From: UBA3537 sp965657165
Lineage (GTDB): Bacteria; Bacteroidota; Bacteroidia; Flavobacteriales; Flavobacteriaceae
Assembly: GCA_965657165.1 (NCBI GenBank)
Contig: CBFHNG010000020.1
Span: 1 to 34,888 of the forward strand
Reading direction: 5' to 3'
Length of the DNA: 34,888 bases
In this document: one piece after another, positions 23,172 to 30,428 of the stretch
Position numbering within the stretch: position 1 is the first letter of the stretch
Layout of the letters: each line of letters starts with the position of its first letter
The notes under the pieces: generated by a model
Seen by the model: the letters and a program-made list of their open reading frames with translations, nothing else
What the model was told of the DNA's origin: nothing
Database searches by the model: none
Program-made: the position numbers and the translations under genes

Positions 23172-24716
23172 ATGTCACAAACAATTAATATAATTGAAAC
23201 CCTTCAAGCTTTAAATATTGAGGCCAACAATTCTGGTACTTCAACAGGAAGTCAATGGTTTTCTTCCAAAAACACAATCGCTTCTTTTTCTCCTGTTGAT
23301 GGTTGCCAAATAGGAACTGTATCTGAAACCACAGCAGAGCAATATGAAAATGTTATGAGCACTGCTTCAGAAGCCTTTAAAACATGGCGAATCCTGCCTG
23401 CGCCACAACGTGGAGAAATCGTTAGACAATTTGGCGAACGCTTAAGAGAACTTAAAACTCCACTAGGAAAACTGGTATCTTATGAAATGGGGAAAAGTCT
23501 ACAAGAAGGGCTAGGAGAGGTACAAGAAATGATAGATATCTGCGATTTTGCTGTTGGGCTTTCACGGCAATTGCATGGGTTAACAATGCATTCTGAACGA
23601 CCAGGACACAGAATGTATGAGCAGTACCACCCTCTAGGTATAGTAGGCATTATTTCTGCATTTAATTTTCCTGTTGCTGTATGGGCATGGAATACGGCAT
23701 TGGCTTGGATCTGTGGTGATGTTTGTGTTTGGAAGCCTTCAGAAAAAACGCCACTTTGTGGAGTAGCTTGCCAGAAAATTGCTGCCGAGGTTTTTGCAAA
23801 AAACAACTTACCAGAAGGAATTTCTTGTTTAATAAATGGTAATTATAAAGTAGGCGAACTCTTAACGAAAGATACGCGAGTGCCCTTAATTTCTGCAACA
23901 GGATCAACAAGAATGGGAAGAATTGTAGCAAAAACTGTGGGTGAACGCCTTGGAAAGTCACTCCTTGAATTAGGTGGTAATAATGCAATTATTGTTACCC
24001 CAGATGCTGATATAAAAATGACTGTTATAGGTGCTGTTTTTGGCGCTGTGGGGACTGCCGGTCAACGCTGTACATCAACTCGCCGATTAATTATTCATGA
24101 GTCTATCTATGATAAAGTAAAAATAGCTGTGGTAGAAGCCTACAAGCAGCTTAGAATTGGAAACCCCTTGGATCAAAAAAATCATGTGGGGCCACTCATT
24201 GATACTGATGCGGTAAAAAATTATCAAAATGCATTAAAAGCCGTAATTGCTGAAGGTGGAAATATTATTGTTGAAGGCGGCATACTACAAGGCAAAGGCT
24301 ACGAAAGCGGTTGTTATGTAAAGCCTGCTATTGCAGAGGCCAAAAATAGTTTTAAAATTGTTCAACATGAAACTTTTGCACCTGTCCTTTACCTATTAAA
24401 ATATTCTGGATCAGTAGAAGATGCTATTGCTTCACAAAACAATGTAGCTCAAGGGTTATCTTCAGCCATAATGACAAATAATCTTCGAGAAGCTGAGCTG
24501 TTCTTATCTCATGCTGGTAGTGACTGTGGGATTGCAAATGTAAATATTGGGACTTCAGGAGCGGAAATTGGTGGCGCTTTTGGTGGCGAAAAAGATACTG
24601 GCGGGGGTAGAGAATCTGGAAGTGATGCTTGGAAAATATATATGAGAAGACAAACTAACACTATAAATTATACAACAGATCTTCCTTTAGCTCAAGGTAT
24701 TAAATTTGATTTATAG
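23172..24716 (+). CDS. ALDH7-type aldehyde dehydrogenase, aminoadipate semialdehyde / piperideine-6-carboxylate type
   Basis: A 514-residue NAD-dependent aldehyde dehydrogenase. Catalytic Cys300 is in GTAGQRCTSTRRL and the general base Glu266 in LLELGGNNAI; the oxyanion Asn165 is in ISAFNFPVAVWAWN. The segments FGGEKDTGGGRESGSDAWK and YMRRQTNTINY near the C-terminus are typical of the ALDH7 group (antiquitin, L-piperidine-6-carboxylate dehydrogenase), which oxidises 2-aminoadipate 6-semialdehyde in lysine degradation. The partner enzymes of lysine breakdown are not in the window, so the physiological substrate is inferred from family membership. The gene follows the CYTH gene and ends in a strong terminator. 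Confidence 0.88.
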   Translation: MSQTINIIETLQALNIEANNSGTSTGSQWFSSKNTIASFSPVDGCQIGTVSETTAEQYENVMSTASEAFKTWRILPAPQRGEIVRQFGERLRELKTPLGKLVSYEMGKSLQEGLGEVQEMIDICDFAVGLSRQLHGLTMHSERPGHRMYEQYHPLGIVGIISAFNFPVAVWAWNTALAWICGDVCVWKPSEKTPLCGVACQKIAAEVFAKNNLPEGISCLINGNYKVGELLTKDTRVPLISATGSTRMGRIVAKTVGERLGKSLLELGGNNAIIVTPDADIKMTVIGAVFGAVGTAGQRCTSTRRLIIHESIYDKVKIAVVEAYKQLRIGNPLDQKNHVGPLIDTDAVKNYQNALKAVIAEGGNIIVEGGILQGKGYESGCYVKPAIAEAKNSFKIVQHETFAPVLYLLKYSGSVEDAIASQNNVAQGLSSAIMTNNLREAELFLSHAGSDCGIANVNIGTSGAEIGGAFGGEKDTGGGRESGSDAWKIYMRRQTNTINYTTDLPLAQGIKFDL

Positions 24717-24741
24717 CGAGTAAGGTGTTTTATTTATTATC

Positions 24742-24771
24742 AAAAAAGTCACATTATAATGTGACTTTTTT
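24742..24771. terminator. terminator of the aldehyde dehydrogenase gene
   Basis: A perfect palindrome GTCACATTATAATGTGAC (24748-24765) flanked by six A on the left and eight T on the right. It lies 31 bases after the aldehyde dehydrogenase stop and can form a stem of up to about 13 base pairs including the A/T flanks. Confidence 0.88.
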
Positions 24772-24797
24772 TTGTTTTATGTGTCTAAACACATACG

Positions 24798-24817
24798 GTA
24801 GCACAATGTTGTGCCAC
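24798..24817. promoter_or_regulatory. inverted repeat upstream of the OmpA-like gene
   Basis: GTAGCACAA TG TTGTGCCAC forms two nine-base arms with one mismatch. It has no T run, so it is not a terminator. It lies 26 bases before the ATG at 24843, where it could be an operator or a leader hairpin. No regulator can be assigned from the sequence. Confidence 0.4.
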
Positions 24818-24842
24818 TTATTTAAACTAATAACTAAAATAC

Positions 24843-25739
24843 ATGAGTAAAAAAACAATCTACTTATTAGGGATTTTGGCAACCCTAATCATTGGTTTTT
24901 TTCTGCATTGGCATTTCTGTTGCAATGAAGATTGTACAAAAAATGCTGTCGTGGATGAAACTTCAAAAAGAAATGCCTCTGCTCCATTGCCGTTCAAGTT
25001 TGAAGACGGTGATATCACCATACGTAGCAATGATAATTTTAATTTTATGTCATCTAACCATGCTATAGTACAGCCTCTTTCTGAAGATTTATTGTCTTGT
25101 GTTAAAGAAATGATTACACATCTCAGCAAAAACAAAGACAAAAGTATAAATATCACAGGGTTTTTTAAAGAGGATGAAAACAATCCATCCAATTTTGAAA
25201 ATTTAGGAATCGCTCGAGCAAAAGCTATAGAAAGATTCTTAATAGAACATGGATTGTCTGCTAACCAGATTTCTACTTTCGGTAAAAAAGATAATACTCT
25301 TATCCCAAATCAAAACAATATTCTTTATGGGCCATATGAGTTTATGGTAAAAAATCTCAATGATAGGTCTAAGCAGAAAAACACAATGAAAGAAAGTATA
25401 ATGAAAGACCCTGTGCTCATTCATTTTTCGAAAACTAAATCAACCGCTGTTTTGAATACAAAACAAAAAAACAAAATAAAAGCTCTGGCTAATTATCTAA
25501 ACTCATCAGATGATGCAAGTTGTACTATTGTGGGGCATACCGATAGTGCATGGTCTGATGAAAGTAACATGAGGCTTGGCAAAAAAAGAGCTGAGTTTAC
25601 TAAAAGAAAATTACTAGAATATAACGTTGATAGGGCAAAGATTAAAACAATTTCAAAAGGTGAAACTGATCCTATTGCAACAAACAAAACCGAAAATGGA
25701 AAAGCCCAAAACAGAAGAACAGAAGTAATAATTAATTAA
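24843..25739 (+). CDS. membrane-anchored protein with two OmpA-like domains
   Basis: A 298-residue protein. Residues about 5-23 are a membrane anchor (IYLLGILATLIIGFFLHWHF), immediately followed by a cysteine cluster CCNEDC (26-31). Residues about 55-170 look like a degenerate OmpA-type domain (INITGFFKEDEN, NLGIARAKAIERFLIEHGL, ISTFGKKDN), lacking the GHTD signature. Residues about 190-297 are a full OmpA-type peptidoglycan-binding domain with IVGHTDSAWSDESN (229-242), RAEFTKRKLLEY and the NRRTEVIIN ending. The anchor would hold the domains in the periplasm at the inner membrane. The next gene, 14 bases downstream, encodes a membrane-anchored helix-hairpin-helix protein and probably works with it. 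Tandem OmpA domains suggest a wall-binding dimer-like unit; the exact role is unknown. Confidence 0.85.
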   Translation: MSKKTIYLLGILATLIIGFFLHWHFCCNEDCTKNAVVDETSKRNASAPLPFKFEDGDITIRSNDNFNFMSSNHAIVQPLSEDLLSCVKEMITHLSKNKDKSINITGFFKEDENNPSNFENLGIARAKAIERFLIEHGLSANQISTFGKKDNTLIPNQNNILYGPYEFMVKNLNDRSKQKNTMKESIMKDPVLIHFSKTKSTAVLNTKQKNKIKALANYLNSSDDASCTIVGHTDSAWSDESNMRLGKKRAEFTKRKLLEYNVDRAKIKTISKGETDPIATNKTENGKAQNRRTEVIIN

Positions 25740-25753
25740 AAAAATAAAACACT

Positions 25754-26278
25754 ATGAATACATGTATATTAATCCACTTTGGCGTTGGAATTTTATCTGC
25801 AATTTTTGGATATCTATTAGGAAGATTATTTGGAAAAAGAGGTTGTGGAAATTGTGACGAATGGCAAGAAAAAATTATAGCTCTTGAAAAAGAATTGAGT
25901 GATTGTAAAGACAAAAACAGGACGCTACACAAGCAATCGCTAACAACAGCTACTCCACCAACAACAACATCAACAGCATACGCTTTTGATAGTGGTCTGG
26001 CAAAAAGCATATTTGGCAAAAATATCAAAGAAAATGATCTCACCGTTGTCGAGGGTATTGGTCCAAAAATTCAGGAGCTTTTTCATAAAAATAATATTAA
26101 AACTTGGAAATCTTTATCAAACTGTAGTGTTCAAAAATGTCAATCTATACTTGACGATGCAGGCGAAGCCTACAGAATTCACAATCCTGGAACATGGCCA
26201 AAGCAAGCAAGAATGGCCTATGAAGGGAAATGGGAAAAACTACTAAAGTGGCAGGAAGAATTGGATGGTGGAAGATAA
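25754..26278 (+). CDS. membrane-anchored coiled-coil protein with helix-hairpin-helix domain
   Basis: A 174-residue protein with an ordered layout: one membrane helix at about residues 6-26 (LIHFGVGILSAIFGYLLGRLF), a CGNC motif at 31-34, a short coiled coil at about 35-60 (EWQEKIIALEKELSDCKDKN), a Thr/Pro/Ala linker at 63-75, and a C-terminal domain with a helix-hairpin-helix, LTVVEGIGPKIQELFHKNNI (96-115). This is followed by TWKSLSN and a Trp-rich tail, NPGTWPKQARMAYEGKWEKLLKWQEELDGGR. Basic residues directly after the membrane helix (GRLFGKRG) place the C-terminus in the cytoplasm. GIGP-type hairpins bind DNA or RNA backbones or mediate protein contacts. The function is unknown. It follows the double-OmpA gene and a terminator ends the pair. 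Confidence 0.8.
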   Translation: MNTCILIHFGVGILSAIFGYLLGRLFGKRGCGNCDEWQEKIIALEKELSDCKDKNRTLHKQSLTTATPPTTTSTAYAFDSGLAKSIFGKNIKENDLTVVEGIGPKIQELFHKNNIKTWKSLSNCSVQKCQSILDDAGEAYRIHNPGTWPKQARMAYEGKWEKLLKWQEELDGGR

Positions 26279-26300
26279 ATAAATCCTAAAGATGAAATTA

Positions 26301-26328
26301 AAAAAACCCTGCCATTGTAGGGTTTTTT
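26301..26328. terminator. bidirectional terminator between convergent genes
   Basis: A stem AAAAAACCCT / AGGGTTTTTT (26301-26310 and 26319-26328) with the loop GCCATTGT. It serves the helix-hairpin-helix gene on the plus strand and the AlbA_2-domain gene on the minus strand, touching the latter's stop codon (26328-26330). Confidence 0.8.
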
Positions 26329-27467
26329 TAATTGTACTTTACTTTTCGTAAAATACGCACAGCCTCTTTATATAAGCTGTATGTATCCTCGCTGTATTTT
26401 GCCAATAAAGCTTTGGACATTTCTAGCTGATTTAACGCCAAATCGAAACCATTGAAGTGACAAATTAAATATGTGATAGGAAGATTTTTTAAATCCTCTT
26501 GTTCGTGTTTTTTTAATATCTTTTGCTTCTTTAATTTTTCCAACAAAGTATTGTTGATGTTATAGATGTGATGGAGGGTCTTTTTATCATAAACTGGCGG
26601 TTGAAACAATAGCTTAGTTTCAATATTGTATTGAGCATTATCAAAAAAAGTAATACTTGTTTCTTCAAGTTTTAAATATTTGTTTTGTCCATTTAGTCCA
26701 AAATTTACATATTCAACAATCTGAAAACAATTAGCATCATAATTGATTTCAACCTCATCAAGCGTAGAATAAAAAAGACGTACCTGTTCATTGATAAGCT
26801 CAATATCAACTCTAGAATAAAAGGTTTGATTTTTTACAACTTTCTTTTGTCCCGACCAACACATCACAAAATATTCTTTAAAAACATGATATGTAGGGCT
26901 GTAGTCTTTTCTTTTGTTCATAAAGTCAAATACGCCGTCCAATGTATATTGTATATTATTTTGGGCGTGCTGTTCAATAGCTTTAACAATTTTTGAGTTG
27001 CTATCGTTCAGCTGCAAACCGAACACCTTTGGCATGCTCATACTACCGTCTCTAAAAAAAACGGAGCCACCATAGTATTTCCAAATATTCTTTCGCAGCG
27101 CTGTTATGCTATTGGTTGATTTTGCTCTAATTGTAACCAATCCTACTACTTTGTCGTTTGAAAGATGAGGAAAAGGAATGTTTTCATATTGGATTATTGG
27201 TGGATGCTCTAGATATGCATTAATTAAATTCTGAATTTTACTATCATCAAAAAAATCTACACCAATAATTTCATTTGATGGGTCGTCAATACCAATAATA
27301 ATATAGGAATTGTTCTTTGGATTACTGTTTGAAAGTGCACAAATGTGCTTCAAAAATTTTGCTTTACCCTCTTTTTCTGAAATATTAATTTGTCGCTTTT
27401 TATCATAAAAACTGTTCTCATCATTATGAGCGAGTAAGTTTTTTATCAATAAACGTTTATTAATCAT
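26328..27467 (-). CDS. AlbA_2 (Schlafen-type) domain protein
   Basis: A 379-residue cytoplasmic protein. Residues about 17-140 fit the AlbA_2 domain: ENSFYDKKRQINISEKEGK, FLKHICALSNSNPKNNSYIIIGIDDPSNEIIGV and later PHLSNDKVVGLVTIRAKS, with the pattern of 'E...D.K', 'AL.N' and 'iiGidd'. Such domains occur in putative transcription regulators and in ATP-binding or nucleic-acid-binding proteins, and proteins of this kind are often annotated only as ATP-binding. The rest (about 150-379) has no recognised domain; it holds many aromatic residues and a basic C-terminus (RILRKVKYN). It is 11 bases downstream of the aldo/keto reductase gene on the same strand, so both are probably in one transcript. 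Function unknown. Confidence 0.75.
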   Translation of the reverse strand: MINKRLLIKNLLAHNDENSFYDKKRQINISEKEGKAKFLKHICALSNSNPKNNSYIIIGIDDPSNEIIGVDFFDDSKIQNLINAYLEHPPIIQYENIPFPHLSNDKVVGLVTIRAKSTNSITALRKNIWKYYGGSVFFRDGSMSMPKVFGLQLNDSNSKIVKAIEQHAQNNIQYTLDGVFDFMNKRKDYSPTYHVFKEYFVMCWSGQKKVVKNQTFYSRVDIELINEQVRLFYSTLDEVEINYDANCFQIVEYVNFGLNGQNKYLKLEETSITFFDNAQYNIETKLLFQPPVYDKKTLHHIYNINNTLLEKLKKQKILKKHEQEDLKNLPITYLICHFNGFDLALNQLEMSKALLAKYSEDTYSLYKEAVRILRKVKYN

Positions 27468-27478
27468 GTGAATAGACT

Positions 27479-28354
27479 TTAGGGAACGTTATGTCCCTGG
27501 CTTGCAACTAGAATCTTGAACCAATCTTCAGTCGATAATTTTATAGAAAGTGCTCGGATAGCAGATTGAATTCGATCTTTTTTTGTTGTTCCAATGATGG
27601 GATGAATTTTTGAAGGATGCTTCAAAATCCAGGCCAAAAGTAATTGATCTTCGCTTGAATTGTATTTTGTTGAAAGCTCAGAAAATAGTTTTTTCAGGCG
27701 CTGTTTTTTAGCATCGTCTTCTAAATTGAAATATGACCGGAGTGGTCCCCAGGCCATAGGTGTAATTTTATGTTGTACTATTTTATCTAAAGTCCCATCA
27801 AATAGAGCATCGTGTTGTACAACTGAAAACTCAATTTGATTAATGTCTATTAGGCCTTCAGACATCATTAACTCCATATGTGAAGACGAAAAATTTGACA
27901 CCCCAAAACTTAAGATTTTACCGTCTTTCTTTAAATCTTCTGCAGCACTCAACACGTCTTCTGGGTGCATCAGAGGGCTGGGGCGATGAATTAAAAGCGC
28001 GTCCAAATAGTCTGTTTTAAGATGTTTTAAGGACGCTTCAGCTGAGGCAATGATATATGCTTTTGAGGTATCATAATGGATGATGTCATTTGATCTATTT
28101 TCACTAATATATTGTATACCACATTTAGAAATAAATTGAACTTGATCTCTTTGTAATGAGCTTCTAGAGAAGGCTTGTCCAAAAGCAGCCTCCATTGTGT
28201 ACCCTCCATAGATATCGGCATGGTCAAAAGTACTTATATCATTTTCAAAAAAAAAGGCAATCAAATCACACATTTCTTGAGTGCTTAATTCTTTCCCCCA
28301 TTGACCCCAAAACATTGTTCCAGCAATTAGTTTTGAGTTTAAACTTTTTGGCAT
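27479..28354 (-). CDS. aldo/keto reductase
   Basis: A 291-residue NADPH-dependent aldo/keto reductase of the YdhF-like group. The catalytic tetrad is seen in FDHADIYGGY (Asp and Tyr), ISKCGIQ (Lys) and ALLIHRPSP (His). The TIM-barrel elements FGVSNFSSSHMELM, QIEFSVVQHD and PIIGTTKKDRIQSA follow in order, the last binding the cofactor. I chose the ATG at 28354 because the longer frame begins with TTG and adds only five residues. The gene leads the minus-strand pair with the AlbA_2-domain protein and is divergent from moxR. The natural substrate is not known. Confidence 0.9.
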   Translation of the reverse strand: MPKSLNSKLIAGTMFWGQWGKELSTQEMCDLIAFFFENDISTFDHADIYGGYTMEAAFGQAFSRSSLQRDQVQFISKCGIQYISENRSNDIIHYDTSKAYIIASAEASLKHLKTDYLDALLIHRPSPLMHPEDVLSAAEDLKKDGKILSFGVSNFSSSHMELMMSEGLIDINQIEFSVVQHDALFDGTLDKIVQHKITPMAWGPLRSYFNLEDDAKKQRLKKLFSELSTKYNSSEDQLLLAWILKHPSKIHPIIGTTKKDRIQSAIRALSIKLSTEDWFKILVASQGHNVP

Positions 28355-28496
28355 GATATTTTTTAACAATAAATTTAAAAAACAAAAGGCTTTTATCTCT
28401 CAAAAAAATATTTATTTTTAACCAATTATTAACAGATTCAACAGAATAAATTTAACATATTGCAATTAGCAGTAACAATTTAAAAGAGCCCGAATA

Positions 28497-29501
28497 ATGG
28501 AAGAAAATGTACAAACCGTTGACATTAAATCGATAAACGAAAAAATTGAAAAACAAAGTGCTTTTATTGACCTACTTACATTGGAAATCAATAAAGTCAT
28601 TGTTGGTCAAAAACACATGATTGAACGCCTTCTTATTGGTCTTTTAGGTCAAGGACACATTTTACTTGAAGGAGTTCCTGGGTTGGCTAAGACACTCGCC
28701 ATTAACACCCTATCACAAGCAGTTTCTGGCAGCTTCAGTCGAATTCAATTTACACCAGACTTACTTCCTGCGGATGTCGTTGGAACACTTATTTATAACA
28801 TAAAGGCTAATGATTTCAATATCAAAAAAGGGCCTATTTTTGCCAACTTTGTCTTAGCTGATGAAATCAACAGAGCTCCTGCAAAAGTACAATCGGCTCT
28901 GCTTGAAGCCATGCAAGAAAAACAAGTTACCATTGGTGACGAAACTTTTATTTTGGAAAAACCATTTTTAGTAATGGCCACTCAAAATCCTGTTGAACAA
29001 GAAGGGACTTACCCACTTCCTGAAGCCCAAGTGGATCGTTTTATGTTAAAAACAGTGATTGATTATCCAAAATTAGAAGACGAACAACTCATTGTTAGAG
29101 CAAATCTAAAAGGAGCTTTTGAAAAAATCAAGCCTGTGGTCAGTGTCAAACAAATTTTAGAAGCTCAAAAAGCAGTTCGTGAAGTATATATGGATGAAAA
29201 AATTGAAAAATATATCCTTGATATCATCTTCGCAACACGCTATCCAGAACGCTATAATTTAGAAGAAATAAAACCCCTAATTTCTTTTGGAGCATCACCA
29301 AGAGGAAGTATTAATTTGGCTACTGCAGCAAAATGTTATGCGTTTATAAAGCGTCGTGGATATGTCATCCCAGAAGATGTGCGTGCTGTTGTCTTGGATG
29401 TGCTTCGCCACCGAATAGGAATTACTTATGAGGCAGAGGCCGAAAATATTACCTCAGAAGATATCATCTACAAAATCGTTAATGTTATTGAGGTTCCTTA
29501 A
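28497..29501 (+). CDS. MoxR family AAA+ ATPase
   Basis: A 334-residue AAA+ ATPase of the MoxR family. Walker A is GVPGLAKT (59-66, Lys65) and Walker B FVLADEINRAP (118-128, Asp122 and Glu123); the sensor region MATQNPVEQEGTYPLPEAQVDRFMLK (158 onward) and the sensor-2 SFGASPRGS (about 265-273) are intact. MoxR proteins are thought to act as chaperones that load metal or complexes onto partners with VWA domains. It heads the operon of DUF58, BatD-like, BatA, BatB and BatC genes, which is the standard Bacteroidota arrangement of the Bat aerotolerance cluster. A weak SD-like AAAAGAG precedes the ATG. The promoter is not clear (TAAATTTA at 28447-28454 is an imperfect -7). Confidence 0.93.
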   Translation: MEENVQTVDIKSINEKIEKQSAFIDLLTLEINKVIVGQKHMIERLLIGLLGQGHILLEGVPGLAKTLAINTLSQAVSGSFSRIQFTPDLLPADVVGTLIYNIKANDFNIKKGPIFANFVLADEINRAPAKVQSALLEAMQEKQVTIGDETFILEKPFLVMATQNPVEQEGTYPLPEAQVDRFMLKTVIDYPKLEDEQLIVRANLKGAFEKIKPVVSVKQILEAQKAVREVYMDEKIEKYILDIIFATRYPERYNLEEIKPLISFGASPRGSINLATAAKCYAFIKRRGYVIPEDVRAVVLDVLRHRIGITYEAEAENITSEDIIYKIVNVIEVP

Positions 29502-29551
29502 AAGAGTTTAACTCAAAAATTAGCATTTCAAAAACCTCACTCACAATTCTA

Positions 29552-30418
29552 ATGGATACGAAAGAGCTCCTAAAAAAAGTACGTAAAATTGAAATCAAAA
29601 CACGGCGGTTGTCCGATCATGTTTTTGGTGGAGAATATCAGTCTACTTTTAAAGGACGAGGAATGACTTTTTCGGAAGTGCGACAATACCAATTTGGAGA
29701 TGATGTTCGAAATATTGACTGGAATGTTACGGCTCGATACAATGAGCCTTTTATAAAGGTTTTTGAAGAAGAGCGCGAACTAACAATGCTACTAATGGTT
29801 GATGTCTCTGGTTCTGAAAATTTTGGGACTCGTGGCCAATTTAAAAATGAATACATCACCGAAATTGCTGCAACACTAGCGTTTTCTGCTACACAAAATA
29901 ACGATAAAATTGGTCTCATTCTTTTTTCAGGAGAAATTGAACTTTATATCCCACCAAAAAAAGGACGTTCTCATGTCTTAAGAATCATTAGAGAACTATT
30001 GGAATATAAACCTCAAAACAAGCAAACAAACATTGCGGAGGCTCTTAAATTTTTATCTAATGTTATGAAGAAAAAAGCTATTGTTTTTATGCTTTCTGAT
30101 TTTATTGATGACAACTATCAACACAACTTAAAAATTGCCTCTGGTAAACATGACATAACTGGTATTCGAATTTTTGATAAAAATGAAATTGAAATACCAA
30201 ACTTAGGCGTTGTTCAAATGGTTGATCAAGAAACAGGGCGCTCATCTTTAATTAATACTGCTTCAAGAAAAATAAGAGACAATTATGCCAAAAATTACCG
30301 AATGCAAGTTGACTATTTTAAGAGCAGCTGTAAAAAAGCTGGGGCAGGTTACCTTGATTGTGGGCTAGAAGAAAGTTATGTGAAAAAATTATTGGGCTAT
30401 TTTAAACAAAGAGCGTAG
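29552..30418 (+). CDS. DUF58 domain protein
   Basis: A 288-residue cytoplasmic protein of the DUF58 family. The core is GRGMTFSEVRQYQFGDDVRNIDWNVTARY (35-63), the typical DUF58 signature, followed by a VWA-like fold with DVSGS (84-88), a near match to the metal ion-dependent adhesion site DxSxS, and a later AIVFMLSDFIDD. DUF58 proteins are routinely encoded next to MoxR ATPases and are probably their substrates or partners. It begins 50 bases after moxR and ends 10 bases before the BatD-like gene. The function at biochemical level is not known. Confidence 0.9.
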   Translation: MDTKELLKKVRKIEIKTRRLSDHVFGGEYQSTFKGRGMTFSEVRQYQFGDDVRNIDWNVTARYNEPFIKVFEEERELTMLLMVDVSGSENFGTRGQFKNEYITEIAATLAFSATQNNDKIGLILFSGEIELYIPPKKGRSHVLRIIRELLEYKPQNKQTNIAEALKFLSNVMKKKAIVFMLSDFIDDNYQHNLKIASGKHDITGIRIFDKNEIEIPNLGVVQMVDQETGRSSLINTASRKIRDNYAKNYRMQVDYFKSSCKKAGAGYLDCGLEESYVKKLLGYFKQRA

Positions 30419-30428
30419 GACTTTATAA

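Noticed and set aside
23480..23988. Two long minus-strand frames within the aldehyde dehydrogenase gene
   Set aside because: They lie wholly inside a gene with intact catalytic motifs and have no start signal or neighbours.
25732..26043. 103-residue minus-strand frame opposite the helix-hairpin-helix gene
   Set aside because: The plus-strand frame has membrane, coiled-coil and hairpin features in sensible order; the minus frame has none.
26328..27467. AlbA_2 protein as a Schlafen-like antiphage defence gene
   Set aside because: It is paired with an aldo/keto reductase, has no nuclease motif that I can see and no defence neighbours.
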